NCBI GenBank assembly: GCA_029168955.1
Contig: JAPDOI010001431.1
Location: 117,116-181,115 of the forward strand
Origin: Aplectana chamaeleonis
Lineage: Eukaryota; Nematoda; Chromadorea; Rhabditida; Cosmocercidae
Length of the DNA stretch: 64,000 nt
Direction of reading: 5' to 3'
This document shows positions 1-10,775 of the stretch, piece by piece; position 1 is the first letter of the stretch, and each line of letters opens with the position of its first letter. The translations under genes and the position numbers were made by a program. The notes beneath the pieces are model-generated. The model was not told the DNA's origin. It ran no database searches and saw only the letters and a list, made by a program, of their open reading frames with translations.

Positions 1-1765
1 TATACCATTTGGTAGCCCTTGACACCAGGATCACGTATATCACCATAGTTTCGCTCAGACATGATTTTGAAGTGAGTTATAAGGAAAAGACGAAAAAGAC
101 GCTAAAACCCGACCTCGCGCGCCTTCTGACCAAATCCTACGAGCGGTATTGTATATGATGCTCTGAACACGAATACGTCCTTAATTCTCAGTTTAGCGGC
201 CAATTACTGTACGCTGCGGTAGGTGTCAGACAATTTGGTCATAATAACACACCTAGGTTTTGAAAAAAAAAGCAGCCCGAATCTCATATCTATGTTCATC
301 GTCTCAATTAATTCCCCTGGAAAAATTCTGGGCAAAAAAACGATCTCCAAAATCGATTGCGATAAGTGGATGTTGGACTATGCCAATTGGTCATACTTCG
401 CTTGGCGGAAAGCGGTGACAAGTCAAACAAATCGGTTTTTGATCGATACCCTGACTCATCGATTGACATTAGACACCCCAATCCATTTAAGGGTTAACCG
501 TAATAAGAATACCCAAGAAAACGTGGTCCATATATAAATGGGTGACAGGAGCCCGTCGCATTATATCCTGGTCCTTACTGTGGTATTACATCTTCTTTCA
601 TGCACATGTAGAGTTCGCGCAATTATTTTAGTCTGATGAATGGACGGGGCTGCGACGGTAGATCACCCTGTTCGAATCGAAACCCCATTCCCCAGTGAGG
701 CCGCCAACCCCGCACGGCCAGCGGCCTGGTCCATGAGTCAGACTAAAATAAAAACGGACACCATACCTATTCTCTGGTTCCGGGAAAAATTTACTCTGTT
801 CCCTCGCGCGCTTGTGGGGAGCGAGGGTAGAGACAGCGAGAAAGTGTGGGGAGAAGGAGACGCAGAGTACGCGCGCAGACCCTTATGCTAGAATACGTTA
901 TGGATTTTATATGTAATGCACAAAGGAACAAAATAGCGGAATATGCGTTATAAATTTTACATTAAGCACAACAGTTCTCCGAAATTGTGAGGAAATCTCT
1001 CCTAAAAAGCAGGGAACAGCGGAATCTATGGTTTCGCTTTCAAACACCCGCAGTTTCGAGAGTTTTTGGTTTTCCGCATTCCAAAAACCACAGAAAGGAC
1101 TTCGAAACTCCGGGAAATGTCGGGTCTATCGCAGCAAAAGTAGCTGAACAATAATTTCGAATTTTTCATCACTTAGCTTTCAGAGAACCGCATTTTAGCG
1201 CTCCTCTGTTCGTTTCGCACACGAATGCCGAAACCCGAAAAACATTTTCTCGCCGGAATCCGAACTTGGGTTTCCGAATTTCCATATTTTCATTCCGCAC
1301 ATCTTTGCTGATTACGTGTTCCATTGCATACGTCCACTGTATTTTCGACTTTGTCATTTCCAACGTTATGCTGCGTGCTCCAACTATTCACAGCTAGAAC
1401 AGAGTGTTGAAAAACCTCTGTGTCCATGCTTCCAAAATTTCATCTCGATTTATTTTTGCAAGAACTTCTTTATAGCGCTTTTATCGATTTTCGGGGCCGT
1501 TTCATTGTATGTATATATGTACTGATCCACTAAGTCCACGCAAGAATTTATTTGTTAATCGAATCACCTTATTGCCTAACCGTTACCTAAACTTGCTCTT
1601 TATTCTGTGGGTTAACCGAAAAGCCGACTTGATTCGGCTGTCTGTTCTCAAATCACAGTGGACAGAAGCGGCACTATGTACTCCCCCCTTGAATATAACC
1701 GTTTTAACTTCACAGATTGAGTAGAATCACGTGCACTTCTCTCATATCCTGCGCATAATTACATC
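1..1765. other. Unique intergenic DNA, no gene recognised
   Basis: No open frame here has a convincing start, length or domain. A 104-codon frame at 223-537 opens only from GTG and resembles nothing I know. Visible small structures are a 7-bp perfect stem (CCCTCGC at 801-807 with GCGAGGG at 821-827), the sequence GGAGACGCAGAG at 856-867, which resembles a motif over-represented upstream of nematode housekeeping genes (weak evidence on its own), and a broken hairpin at 1052-1109 (AGTTTCGA with TCGAAACT, plus GTTTTTGG with CCAAAAAC). If a gene starts nearby, its exons are not evident. Confidence 0.5.
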
Positions 1766-2258
1766 TTAAAGGCAGCATACACGCTCGCAAAAGTTGTTAA
1801 GGTAACATCATTAGTGGGGTTGTACGGGCCCTAGAAGAGCCCTCACGAAGTTGGGAGAGTTGAAAACGAGTTAAAATGACCGTATTTGAGCCGTATTGAG
1901 TCACAAAATCATCCTTTCTCCGCCGACCGATACGGGCTCCGCCCCTCAATACCAATGTTCAATGCTCGATTACGGTCATTTTGGCTCATTTTTCACGCTT
2001 CTAACGTCGTAAGCGTTCCAGAAAGGGTCGTACAAAGACATTAGCGTCGTTATCCCAACAAACTTATCGCTAGCTCCGCTATTTCAGCCAGTGCAGTAAA
2101 GCTCGTCCACTTCTGGGCCAATGTAGAACGAACCGTTATATCTTCATTTCAGTTGATTTTTTTCCAGTTTTTTCGTTATCTCTGATGATTAACAGCTTCA
2201 GACCTTCGATTCTTTCCATAAAAATGATATCATTTTTGAGCGTGTATGCTGCCTTTAA
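1766..2258. mobile_element. TTAA-ended non-autonomous DNA element (family A), copy 1
   Basis: The element begins TTAAAGGCAGCATACACG and ends with the matching inverse; the terminal 21 bp at 1766-1786 and 2238-2258 are perfect inverted repeats, and TTAA is present at both outer edges. It is 493 bp long and has no coding capacity. Its interior aligns, with many differences, to the copies at 17733-18213 and 22789-23270: the same order of landmarks is seen (GAAAACGAGT near the left, CTCGTCCACTT near the right). TTAA targets are typical of piggyBac-type elements, and palindromic repeats on TTAA/TTTAAA are known in C. elegans, but the superfamily is inference. The right end abuts another AAAGGC sequence, making GCCTTTAAAGGC at 2251-2262. 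Confidence 0.75.
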
Positions 2259-2885
2259 AGGCAATGTCAGCGCAGGAAACCATATTTAGTTTTTTCTTGT
2301 CAATCCAATGTGTGAACCATGTGGAGATAGCTGGTAAAGCTTGAGACCTCAAAGCTGGGTATTCATAACGGTGTAGCCTCTCCGAAACTGCTCCATGGTC
2401 TGGGAAGGCGTTTTCCCGGGGAATAATTTAGCACGAGGATCAGAAGCGCCCCGACAGGCTCCGGCAGGGCATGGAAATTGAAAATTATATAACCCTTATT
2501 CTGAGAATGCTCGCGTTCAAACGTGTGTATTGGAAACTCCTTGTTTTTGGAGAATTCTTGACAATGAAAAGGCCTGAAGAAAAAATCAACCGATGAAGTT
2601 GAGAGGGCTAAGCCATTCCAGAAGTCCAGTCTACCTACAAGTAGGTCTCTTTGGTCATGGGCTCTGTGTTGGTGAGACTACATTTCCGGTCAGAGAGTCT
2701 TCAAATTTCTGAAATCGATTCCAGTGTTGACTATGTATGCCCAGTATATTCGGAATCTGAAAATTCCAAGTAACCTCCTGGTCACTCTTGTCTCTACCTG
2801 TACAGCCCCTTATAAATATTATCCACTCATTATTAAAGAAATAAATAATTAATTGATTACCATCAAAATCGGGTTAGCTCTTCTG
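2259..2885. other. Non-coding spacer with one possible orphan element end
   Basis: The first bases (from 2255) read TTAAAGGCAATGTCAGCG, which looks like the start of another TTAA-ended element, but I cannot find its inverted partner downstream. The rest is AT-rich unique DNA with no open frame worth listing. Confidence 0.4.
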
Positions 2886-3021
2886 TAATTAATGATCATG
2901 CACTGACCGAAAGGTTCGAAGAAACTTTCACAGCGTATTTTTCTGACTTCCTTGTGTTTTTAGAACTTGTTATGGAACACCAATTTCTGAATAAAGAATG
3001 TCAGTGCATGATCATTTATTA
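2886..3021. mobile_element. 136-bp palindromic MITE with TA-like ends
   Basis: TAATTAATGATCATGCACTG at the left edge is matched by its inverse at 3000-3021 with one mismatch over 22 bp. There is no open frame. The ends start and finish with TA, as expected for small Tc1/mariner-derived elements, which is inference from end sequence only. Confidence 0.6.
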
Positions 3022-3917
3022 CGCCCTTTGAAGGCACAGGAAACCCAGAAATTTAATTTTCAGATTTCATGCTTATCTTAGAAAGAGTCACACGCTGATC
3101 ACAGTGGTATCTCTGGAATCGTCCAAAACACCCTTTGAACAAAGTTATAGCTCTTCAAAGGTGCCTAGATTTTGAGGAAAAAAATTGGTGGGCGAGTTGT
3201 CCCAGGCCTGCACTTATCTTTATTCGCAATCGTTGCGTGGGAGAAAGTCAGGATAAGGAAACAGTCCGGTAATGGACTCAAGAACGACGACTTGTTGGAA
3301 TTCATCCATCCATCGAGCCGCTATCGAGTTCGAAAATTTGTTAGGGGGTCGGGCCTATGGTGGTGAGCGAAGGGGGTCGGGCCTGTGGTGATTGCCTATG
3401 TCTCGGTTATTTAGAGGAAATGAGATCTGGCATTTGACACGTGTTATACAGGAGGGGTCTTCTACACAATTACATGACAATCTCAAAATTCATATCTGAG
3501 GGTGTAGTGTGCCTTTAAAGGCAGTGTTCACGATGGATGAAGTAATGGAGAAAACTGCAAAAATCTGTGTTGATCCAAAACAGCTGAAGAACTGAGGTGG
3601 TTCCTCTCCGGCAAATGCGCTAAGATTAAAGCTATCAAGGCATAAAGATGCCGATTCGCGCACAGGTGCACAGCGCCGCCCATAGAAAGTGAAATTTCTA
3701 ATCCTGGTCAAAATTCTGCGACGTGCACAGCAACTAATAAAGTAATTTACGTAATAAAAAGTAATAAAAATTGTGTGAGACTTTGTCAGGGCGTCGTCCT
3801 GACAGGTCTACGACTGTTTTATAGTCTGTGAAGGTGTATCTGTTTCATCGTTATGCGGATGAAGGAATGATTGCTTTGTGAAAGATTTACCGAGCAGTTG
3901 AGTAAGAGCGGCGCTGG
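3022..3917. other. Non-coding DNA with a GCCTTTAAAGGC junction
   Basis: A palindromic GCCTTTAAAGGC lies at 3511-3522. To its right, TTAAAGGCAGTGTTCACGAT matches the ends of the family-B element at 6327-6810 better than that element's own left end does, so this is likely an orphan terminus or one end of a longer, disrupted element. To its left, GTGTAGTGTGCC is a different terminus. Two near-identical GGGGTCGGGCCT phrases occur at about 3345 and 3370. Nothing coding is supported. Confidence 0.4.
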
Positions 3918-3988
3918 GGCTTCGGTGGTGCAGTGCGATAAGGCGCTCCCCGGAAAGGGAATATGCTGGTTCGATCTCGCCTTGAGCC
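3918..3988 (+). pseudogene. tRNA-like sequence, decayed or SINE-derived
   Basis: The stretch contains an A-box-like GGTGCAGTGCGATAAGG and a B-box-like GGTTCGATCTC at tRNA-like spacing. A 4-bp D-stem (GTGC with GCGC) and a 4-bp anticodon-type stem (TCCC with GGGA) can be drawn, but the anticodon loop is short, the acceptor stem has only four Watson-Crick pairs plus a wobble, and the T-stem is broken. An intact gene is therefore excluded; a degenerate tRNA or the promoter head of a tRNA-derived SINE fits better. Confidence 0.35.
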
Positions 3989-4091
3989 AAGCGTTTTGAG
4001 ATCAACTCAGCACTTTGTGTAATGAGAATACAGACACAATTTTCTTACACAAAACAAGTACAAAGCAGTAAGTGTTCAAAAAATAACATCA

Positions 4092-4484
4092 CTAGGGCCG
4101 TGCACCAGCGAAAAAAAATCGGCCAATTTTAGATGTCGCTGTAATGAGCACCAGGCATGCAATCTAACACAAATCGCGGCGGGGTTTGCATCGGAGCAAC
4201 GGCATCACCAGTCGTAGGAACAGTTTTCGCGTGTGGGTCGCAGCGACATGTCGCATAGGGCTGACATACTGCAAGTGTGCCAAGGCGTGGCGCTACTACT
4301 GTCGCTGCGCACGGCCTCTGCACATTTGCGGATTTGCGGTATGTCAGCCCTCCGCAACAGACAGACGCGCGTTTACTGTTCCTACAACGACCGATGCTGT
4401 TGCTCTGTTGCGAGTCGCGCCGCGACTTGTGCTAGATTGCATGCCTACCACTCATGACAGCGACAAAGTATGCCATGCCCCTAG
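4092..4484. mobile_element. Foldback element (family F), about 390 bp
   Basis: The two halves are long imperfect inverted repeats meeting near 4305. Shared blocks include GGCATGCAATCTA (4154 and inverse near 4440), GTAGGAACAGT (4216 and inverse near 4378) and GGGCTGACATAC (4259 and inverse near 4345). The outer edges read CTAGGG and CCCTAG. The left arm carries extra AT-rich bases (about 4105-4130) absent from the right. A second, interrupted copy lies at 25136-25600. It is GC-richer than its surroundings. The open frames inside are chance products of palindromic GC-rich DNA. Confidence 0.7.
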
Positions 4485-4810
4485 TTGGCATTGATCCTCG
4501 TCGTTTGATTTGTTTGCGAGTATGGCGCATTGAGGGCACGATTGGCTCCCAAAAACCATGTGTATTGATCGAACGGGCAACCCTATTTGAAGAAGTGGAG
4601 GATTGGTACTCATGATGCTCATTTAAACTAATGCTTTAACATTACACTTACTTTGAAGATATTGTAAAGAATGAACACAATTTTTAGGACTGGTTGTAAA
4701 TATTTGGAGAGGATTATCAATGAATTGCTTAATCATGGTAGGGTAGAAAAAGCGTTTTCTGAAAGATTTTCGCCGGATTATCGATTCTCGATAGACTTTT
4801 TGCATTATAC
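4485..4810. other. AT-rich unique spacer
   Basis: I see no gene, repeat or notable structure in this stretch apart from overlapping short open frames on both strands that share no recognisable motif. Confidence 0.4.
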
Positions 4811-4819
4811 CAACTTGTG

Positions 4820-5085
4820 TCCGACCAGATATCCTACTCGGATATTCGGATTCCGACTCACCGAAAAAAGGTCAAAATCTGAGTGATCCAAAATTCGAAT
4901 CACCGAAAAAACGTAATTTTCAGATCGATCCGAAATCCGACTATCCGTTTAGCCTCCCTATCCGACTGAATCGGATCATCCGATGTTGTTGTTTTGAATC
5001 TACCCGTTTGAGTCGGATATTCACGGTCTTTGGTTTTTGAGTTATCCGAAATCAGAGTATCCGAAATTTTTTGATTCGGATCCAA
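4820..5085. repeat. Degenerate TCCGA/TCGGAT-rich low-complexity block
   Basis: ATCCGA, TCGGAT and ATTCGG recur many times in both orientations, with two near copies of a TCACCGAAAAAA phrase (about 4858 and 4901). It looks like a decayed palindromic simple repeat of a type common in nematode intergenic DNA. There is no fixed period that I can measure by eye. Confidence 0.5.
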
Positions 5086-5223
5086 TGTATGCTAGCCACC
5101 TAGCGGGTGGACGGAGTGCTGCGGCTGCATGCTATGTCGCTCTCACGTGGCAGAAAATGATCAATATGTTACTGGCAGGCAGCGCGCGCTCCGCCCGCCC
5201 ACCCGCACAGCTAAGGAGTCTTT

Positions 5224-5341
5224 TATACTTCCGCCGCCGAGCGGCGCGGCACAATGCATTTCTGTAATATTGATCAGGCGGTGCGGCACAATCAATACTA
5301 CAGAAATGCACTGTACCGCGCCGCTCCGCGGCGGAAGTATG
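5224..5341. mobile_element. 118-bp GC-rich perfect-foldback MITE
   Basis: The left arm (about 5224-5276) and right arm (about 5284-5341) are inverted copies starting ATACTTCCGCCGC, continuing through GAGCGGCGCGG and TGCATTTCTGTA, with about five differences over 52 bp. Only a few bases separate the arms, so single-stranded DNA or a transcript would fold into one long hairpin. Open frames on both strands here (for example 5132-5452) are artefacts of this palindrome. Confidence 0.65.
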
Positions 5342-5628
5342 AACGACCCCTAAGGTCGGGCATGCTGAGCCCACCGGAATGCATTGATAGCGGGGCTGAG
5401 ACACAGCAGATTCCTGCCCGGCGGTCTCCTCTCCGTTTCTGCGGGTGGCCACCCATGCCTGTCTCTGCTCTGACAGGTGGCGAAGAGGAGGCCGACACTA
5501 TTGAACCCTCGGCAGTGGAGCCACAAAACTGGTGGCCTTGACGGCGGGTACGGGAAGGTCACACCTGCTTCCTGCGCCCGCCGTTTCACGAACACGGCCA
5601 CAGATAGGATTTTTCTCCCAAATTTTGC
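5342..5628. other. GC-rich unique stretch without identifiable gene
   Basis: Overlapping open frames run on both strands (5254-5541, 5298-5498, 5350-5601). None has a recognisable motif, and open frames on both strands at once reflect GC content. A short exon cannot be excluded, since no splice-site-flanked frame stands out. Confidence 0.35.
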
Positions 5629-6069
5629 TTAAAGGCGCAGTGCAAGCTCAGGGGTAATTTTTGACATTATATTCCGGCCGCCGCGTATAGCAACCCTGCC
5701 AAGCGCGAAATCTCCATTCGCTCAAATAAGCGAAAAACAGCGAGGAAAAAGTCGGCCCCGCCCCCTTCAAAGAAAAAATGGGTGACGCCCACCGACAAGC
5801 TTCCGACCTCAATAGGGAAGAGAAGAGCGATTGAATTTATTCGAAATCTATGTTCTTCCAATTGTTTTCGGTTTGGCTTTATATTGCGACCTGTTTAGGA
5901 ACGATAGCTCCGAATAACGAGAAAATACAGGCTCGAGACAACTCGTCCGCGAAATTTTCGCCGCTCAAAGTTAGAGTCTTTGAGGGGTCATAACTCTGTT
6001 CGTGGTGAGCTCTGAGCAATTCTGGATAGAAAACAGAAATTAGATTCCGAGCTTGGACTGTGCCTTTAA
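5629..6069. mobile_element. TTAA-ended non-autonomous DNA element (family C)
   Basis: TTAAAGGCGCAGTGCAAGCTC-type ends: the left terminus at 5629-5649 and the inverse of 6049-6069 agree at 18 of 21 positions, with TTAA at both edges. It is 441 bp long, close to the other TTAA elements here, but the interior is different from family A. No coding capacity is evident; the 64- and 79-codon minus-strand frames have no support. Confidence 0.65.
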
Positions 6070-6326
6070 GGGAGGGGCGATGAACGCGAATATGGGGTAC
6101 CTTCCGTCGCACTTTCACGGTAGTTCATCGTTGGTGCAACTTGATTTTACAACTGTACCCTACCGTTCAGAGACTAGAATTTTTTTGGGATCTAGGTTTG
6201 AGAAAGAAGCACACGGGTTATTGCTACTAGTAGAATCTGTCCGGATACTAATGTCCGACCACCCGCATGCGTGTCCAGCGACCGCCGCGTCGAGTGTTCT
6301 CGGACAACTGTATCAACCGGCGGTGT

Positions 6327-6810
6327 TTAAAGGCAGTATCCACGATAAAAATCGTTTTTCAGCCTATCTTGAAAACGGTCCCATGCTGATTCCAACGGTG
6401 TCTCTAAAATCTTACGCGACCTTCTGGGAACGGAGTTATGGTCCCTCAAAAATTGAGCCAGAGAAGCATGGTAGACGAAATTTCCGAGGCTTGTAACTTC
6501 TATCTTTTGCCACCGATGCATGCGAGCCCACCTGAGTAAAGAGAGAAGTCGGGAATGAAGAGAAGAACGGGGCCAATAATCGGAAACCATCGCTCATCTC
6601 ACGATTTCAAGCTTTCATTCCTTCACGTTGGTGGGCGGGCAATGCGCTTTTGGGGTTTGCCTTGCGCTCAAAGTGGCAACTTCAGGCTCTTTCCGGGCTC
6701 TTCCTGGCTCGTTTTCATGCGTTCTTTCGACTTTGACGTTACACTGTGCCCCTCCACTACCCATTTCTAAAGGAATTTCAAACACTTTTTTCATCGTGAA
6801 CACTGCAGTT
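6327..6810. mobile_element. TTAA-ended non-autonomous DNA element (family B)
   Basis: TTAA marks both edges (6327-6330 and 6807-6810). The left end TTAAAGGCAGTATCCACGAT and the inverse of the right end (TTAACTGCAGTGTTCACGAT) agree at 16 of 20 positions. At 484 bp it has the same length as family A members, which supports the boundaries. The neighbouring 147-codon frame (6053-6496) runs from inside one element into this one and is therefore not a gene. The right end also matches the orphan terminus at about 3515. Confidence 0.55.
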
Positions 6811-6940
6811 AATCCTATACTGAAGCACACATTAAACCTTCTTTCCAATTTTTATATAGGAAGTAGTGGTGATGGCTTCCAGAAGCAGGACATCGTCAGA
6901 GGAACAGAACAAAACATCTTCCTAAAAGCCAAAGTCATTT

Positions 6941-7559
6941 AGAAAGGTATCCCAGCGGTCGGTGGCCACTCCTGAGTCCCAGTTGTCGTCATCAACATCG
7001 GCATGACTGTATCATCGCCACGCTTTTACCCATAACCATCAGCAACGGGTTTCGATTGAAGGGGGCTACGGATTTGGAAGGGTTTCGCCTGACGAAGCTT
7101 TCCGAATGTTTTCAACAACTATTTAACAAATCCATACAGTCCACTGCAACGGAAAAAATAGGAAACAGTTGACTATTTTATCTATAGTCAATACTTATGG
7201 GTATTGGTATTGAGCGTTTGAGAGAGAACTCAGCGTCTTTAACGTTTCCGACGCTTTTTTCTTCAAAGGAGAGGGGACGAGATTACCGCGAATTCTCAAG
7301 GATCTTTTTGATTTTGGGGAAACCAACATAGGGGGACGTTATAAAACGGTAAGCCATGATTATAGTATGCTTGGTGGAAATACGCAAGCGCAGCACCTCC
7401 TTTTCTCTTTGCCGTGAACTATGGTCTATTTCAGAAAGTAAACCACTGCTTATGATTCAGGTCACAGAGTGCCAGTGACTCAGCCCTGCCGGTGTTGCTG
7501 ACGAGAACTGGGACCCACGGAGGCGTAACCTGACCGCTGGATTACATACCGTACTTTCT
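6941..7559. mobile_element. 0.6-kb element with long diverged inverted ends
   Basis: The left 70 bp (CCAGCGGTC near 6952, then GTCCCAGTTGTCGTCATCAA from 6977) recur inverted at about 7470-7550 (GTCCCAGTTCTCGTCAGCAA on the minus strand). Identity is roughly three quarters. The outermost AGAAAG and CTTTCT also match. The interior is unique and non-coding. The divergence of the arms implies an old insertion. Confidence 0.55.
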
Positions 7560-7564
7560 GTAAT

Positions 7565-7885
7565 TGAAGTACACCTTTATTTGAAGTAGTGTGCTTCTCT
7601 GGGCCAAATTCCGGTCCGCAGTTGCGTCTCGACACGCTTTGCGGCCGCGCGCATTTGAGTCGGAAGAGTTTCCAGCGCCGCAGCCGCCGTTCTGTTGAAT
7701 CTAGGTGGGTTTCAGAAACTGGAAAGTAAACAAAATTGGAGAAAACTGTATAAAAAAGCCATATGGAGTCGGCTTTGGCGTTGGAAACTCAACTGACTCG
7801 AGCGCGTGCGGCCGCAAAGCGTGTCGAGACGCAATTACGGACCGGAATTTGGCCCAGATAAGCACAGTACACCTCTAATAGAATT
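7565..7885. repeat. AAGTACACCTCTA cassette, split by an insertion
   Basis: GAAGTACACCTTTATTTGAA at 7565 and CACCTCTAATAG at 7870 are the two halves of a short repeat seen intact at 9139-9182 and in variant form at 8233-8286. Removing the 279-bp element at 7589-7867 and one TA restores a continuous TTGAAGTACACCTCTAATAG. The unit is about 17-18 bp. The function of the cassettes is unknown. Confidence 0.6.
7589..7867. mobile_element. TA-flanked palindromic MITE, 279 bp
   Basis: The left arm (GTGCTTCTCTGGGCC from 7591, then GTCTCGACACGCTTTGCGGC) is repeated inverted at about 7802-7865 with only a few differences over about 62 bp. TA dinucleotides flank it at 7587-7588 and 7868-7869, as expected for a Tc1/mariner-type target duplication. 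The element interrupts an AAGTACACCTCTA cassette. The centre is AT-rich and non-coding. High arm identity suggests a relatively recent insertion. Confidence 0.75.
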
Positions 7886-8232
7886 TGATTTGATTTATTA
7901 CGATGTTTGAGATAATCGTACGAAACAGCATTATAAATACTGAAGATACACAACAAACAACTCCGAAGGATTCAGTAGGAAATAGGCTTTCTCTCAAAAC
8001 TGGCTCACGCATCATGTCACCTCACTATTAAGCAGCTTTAATTTAGCGTAACGCTTAAAGCTTGAGAACTCCAGGGTATTTATACTCTTACTCATAAGCG
8101 CACTGTATGCCAAGGCGGCCCTGGTGCTCAAGGAGTGCGCGGTGTATTTAGATTTCGGCCTAGGAATTCTTATTTCATAACGAGGTCCTCTTGTCCTCGA
8201 CCGATGAACACCTGGTGGGAAGGCTTAGTATT

Positions 8233-8286
8233 AGAAGTACACCCTCTATTTGAAGTACACCTCTTTCAAAAGTACACCTCTTTTCG
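8233..8286. repeat. AAGTACACCTCT cassette, about three units
   Basis: Three successive units begin GAAGTACACC, GAAGTACACC and AAAGTACACC, each about 18 bp. The orientation is the same as at 7565-7885 and 9139-9182. Confidence 0.6.
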
Positions 8287-9138
8287 GATTGGACCCCGGT
8301 ACTCGGGTAACTGTTTCGCAATTCGAATGTGGCATTTGAGAGAGGCGAATTTGCACGAGATTTTTTTATAGTGTGAGGTTTAAATATTCACAAAAAAACG
8401 ATTTCGGCCAACCCTTTCTCGGTCAAAGATTGCTTATATGGGACAACTTCCGATGAAACTTCAGCGAACTTCGAATGATCAAGAAAAAAACACAGAGCTG
8501 AAGCTTGGTATTGCTGTTATTCACTGCGAATGCACGGAAATCATTTAGGTGCTTTACAAGAATTTCGATTCGATTGGGTTTTAATCATTCAAAGTTGACC
8601 TGTTTTGACGCAAGACGTTGACTTTTCGGTTCCTGAAAAGCCAAGATTCCCCAGCGTTAGTAAGATTCGATCATTCATGTAGTGGAATCGTCTATACGAC
8701 AAGGAAATCAGGAATCACCAATCGTACACTTTACCTACAGTGGATTGTGGACGCAAAGTACTCGCCTCTGGAAGAGCTGTTGTCAAGTCGTTTAAGAACC
8801 GCGCGTTTTCAATCGCTCTGGGCGGCTTGAAAGGCGATAAGTAAATTGTTTTTAGCCTAAGAAGTCGATTCCGATTGGTCTTTCTCTCTTTCCCATAAAG
8901 GACGCGCCAACAAAAGCGATACCAGACTTATAGAATTTTGAAGGAATTTAACTTGGGGAAGTTGTGAATAATGATTTCGAACATATGATATCAGTGATTG
9001 TGAAAGCCTCAATTCGATTGGGCCTAAGTGGATGTGGTCTGAAATTTCGATACATACAAACTATCGGTGTTATACTGGAAATCTCTGCCAGAAATGCGAA
9101 CAGATTAACATTGGAATTCAAAAATTGCGCCGAATGAT
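8287..9138. other. AT-rich unique spacer
   Basis: No gene, inverted repeat or tandem repeat stands out. The open frame 8618-8830 has no recognisable features. Confidence 0.4.
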
Positions 9139-9190
9139 AGAAGTACAGCCTCTATTTGAAGTACACCTCTAATAGAAGTATGTGTAAAAT
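9139..9190. repeat. AAGTACACCTCTA cassette, intact copy
   Basis: AGAAGTACAGCCTCTATTTG is followed by GAAGTACACCTCTAATAG and AGAAGTATGTG, the same unit order as the cassette that was split at 7587. A short palindrome AGTACAGGTACT follows at about 9209. Confidence 0.6.
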
Positions 9191-10236
9191 AGGGGCTTAA
9201 GTATTAGGAGTACAGGTACTTCTGAAAGAAGAAATACGGTACTTTATTCTTCGCTCTTCGCCTTTGAGGAGGTGTTTTGCTCCGTTGTTTGGAATCTTTC
9301 CTGGCTTTGAAAGCCATCACAACTGTTTTCTATGTAAAACTCGAAAATGAAGTTTATTGTGAGCAGCGCTTCTTTCTATAATTCCTTTTCTGCAGTACCA
9401 AGGTGAGTTCTTAGCATAAGAAGCTGTTTTGATGATTATTTCTATTATTTGGTAGCCATGGGTGGTACTGAGAGAGGAACATTTTAGTTTTTGATGGTTC
9501 TTTCGGTAGATAGTTCCTTGATTTGCTTTTTGTTTTCTTGAATAAACACAGAGCAAATTGTTAAATTCTGCAATTTGTTTTGCCTGTATGAAAACCACGC
9601 ATTCACTGCAAACTTAACAATTTAAAGGATGCACCTTCGTATTGCAGGACGAAGAATCAGTAGATGAATATAGAGAGGAATACAGATGTTGCCAGCTATT
9701 TTCCAATGGTTGAACACTGCGTCAGAAACGCCCGACGCAACACTTGCTCAGCACGCGCGCCGGCCACGTAGGAGGACATTCGGTCAGAACGTAGCACGGA
9801 CAACCTCGCAATAAGTTTTGTTTTGTTTGTTTCGAGCTATGCTGTAGAGGTTCTTTTTGCCAGCGGTATCTCATGTGAAAGTCGAATCCAGCCCTTCATT
9901 CCGCCATGTGCTATATTTTCATGCTTTGTTCCCTTGACATTTGCCGTTTGTTCCATTTCATTCACGAATTTACGAAGTTACTGTGATTGATTCGAAAACC
10001 TTCGTAGATTACCGAGGAATGAGCGTATACGTGCTGAACTTGGCTGAAGCTGAAGGTAATTCTCTCAAAGGGTGAGTCTTTCATTTGTGACTGGTTTCCT
10101 AATGCATCATCTGCGGCTCACCTTGGAGCAGTTAAAGCCAATCTCCGGTATTTCGAGGCGAGCGATTGAACATCGGGCGGTGGGTCATGGTGAATTTATG
10201 ACTGTAGATAACGATACTTAGACAGGATCAACATCC
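9191..10236. other. Unique intergenic DNA
   Basis: Nothing recognised. The minus-strand frame 9317-9598 (93 codons) lacks any known motif and sits in AT-rich sequence. Confidence 0.35.
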
Positions 10237-10254
10237 TCAGACAAAGAGAAAACC

Positions 10255-10395
10255 TGACCGCGGGCAACTATTTGAAATAAAGTTGACCGCGACAATGCGG
10301 CGGTTGAAGCGCGTTCCGACCGCGCTTATCGGTCGAACCGCGCTTGGACGCGGTCAAACCGCGATAAGAAACGACGGTCGGACCGCGTGCATCGC
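10255..10395. repeat. Subterminal GACCGCG cluster
   Basis: GACCGCG or a one-base variant (GAACCGCG, AAACCGCG, CGCGGTC) occurs about ten times in 140 bp, spaced irregularly. It stands out by GC content from the surrounding AT-rich DNA. The same heptamer is the core of the 21-bp minisatellite at 14107-14640. Confidence 0.6.
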
Positions 10396-10637
10396 AAAAT
10401 CAGCGGCCACGAGAGGCAGGGCGGCGCAGCTTTCAGTCCGTTGTCTGTAACTCATTCAAGAAGATTCAGAACACGTTCACATATGATGTCACTTCTGCTT
10501 AAGTTGTCACGCACGCTGCATAACATATTAGTCCGACTAATCATTCTTTGGTTCTTCTAAGTAAGAATTAATATTAATCATATTATTTATAATTTCATAG
10601 ATTTCAAATATTTTCGTATTATTACTTTTATTACTAC

Positions 10638-10775
<138 letters not shown>

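Noticed and set aside
640..730. tRNA suggested by GTTCGAATC near 672
   Set aside because: No A box at proper distance and no cloverleaf can be drawn.
6053..6496. 147-codon plus-strand frame
   Set aside because: It begins inside the terminal repeat of one element (5629-6069) and ends inside another (6327-6810), so it spans unrelated DNA.
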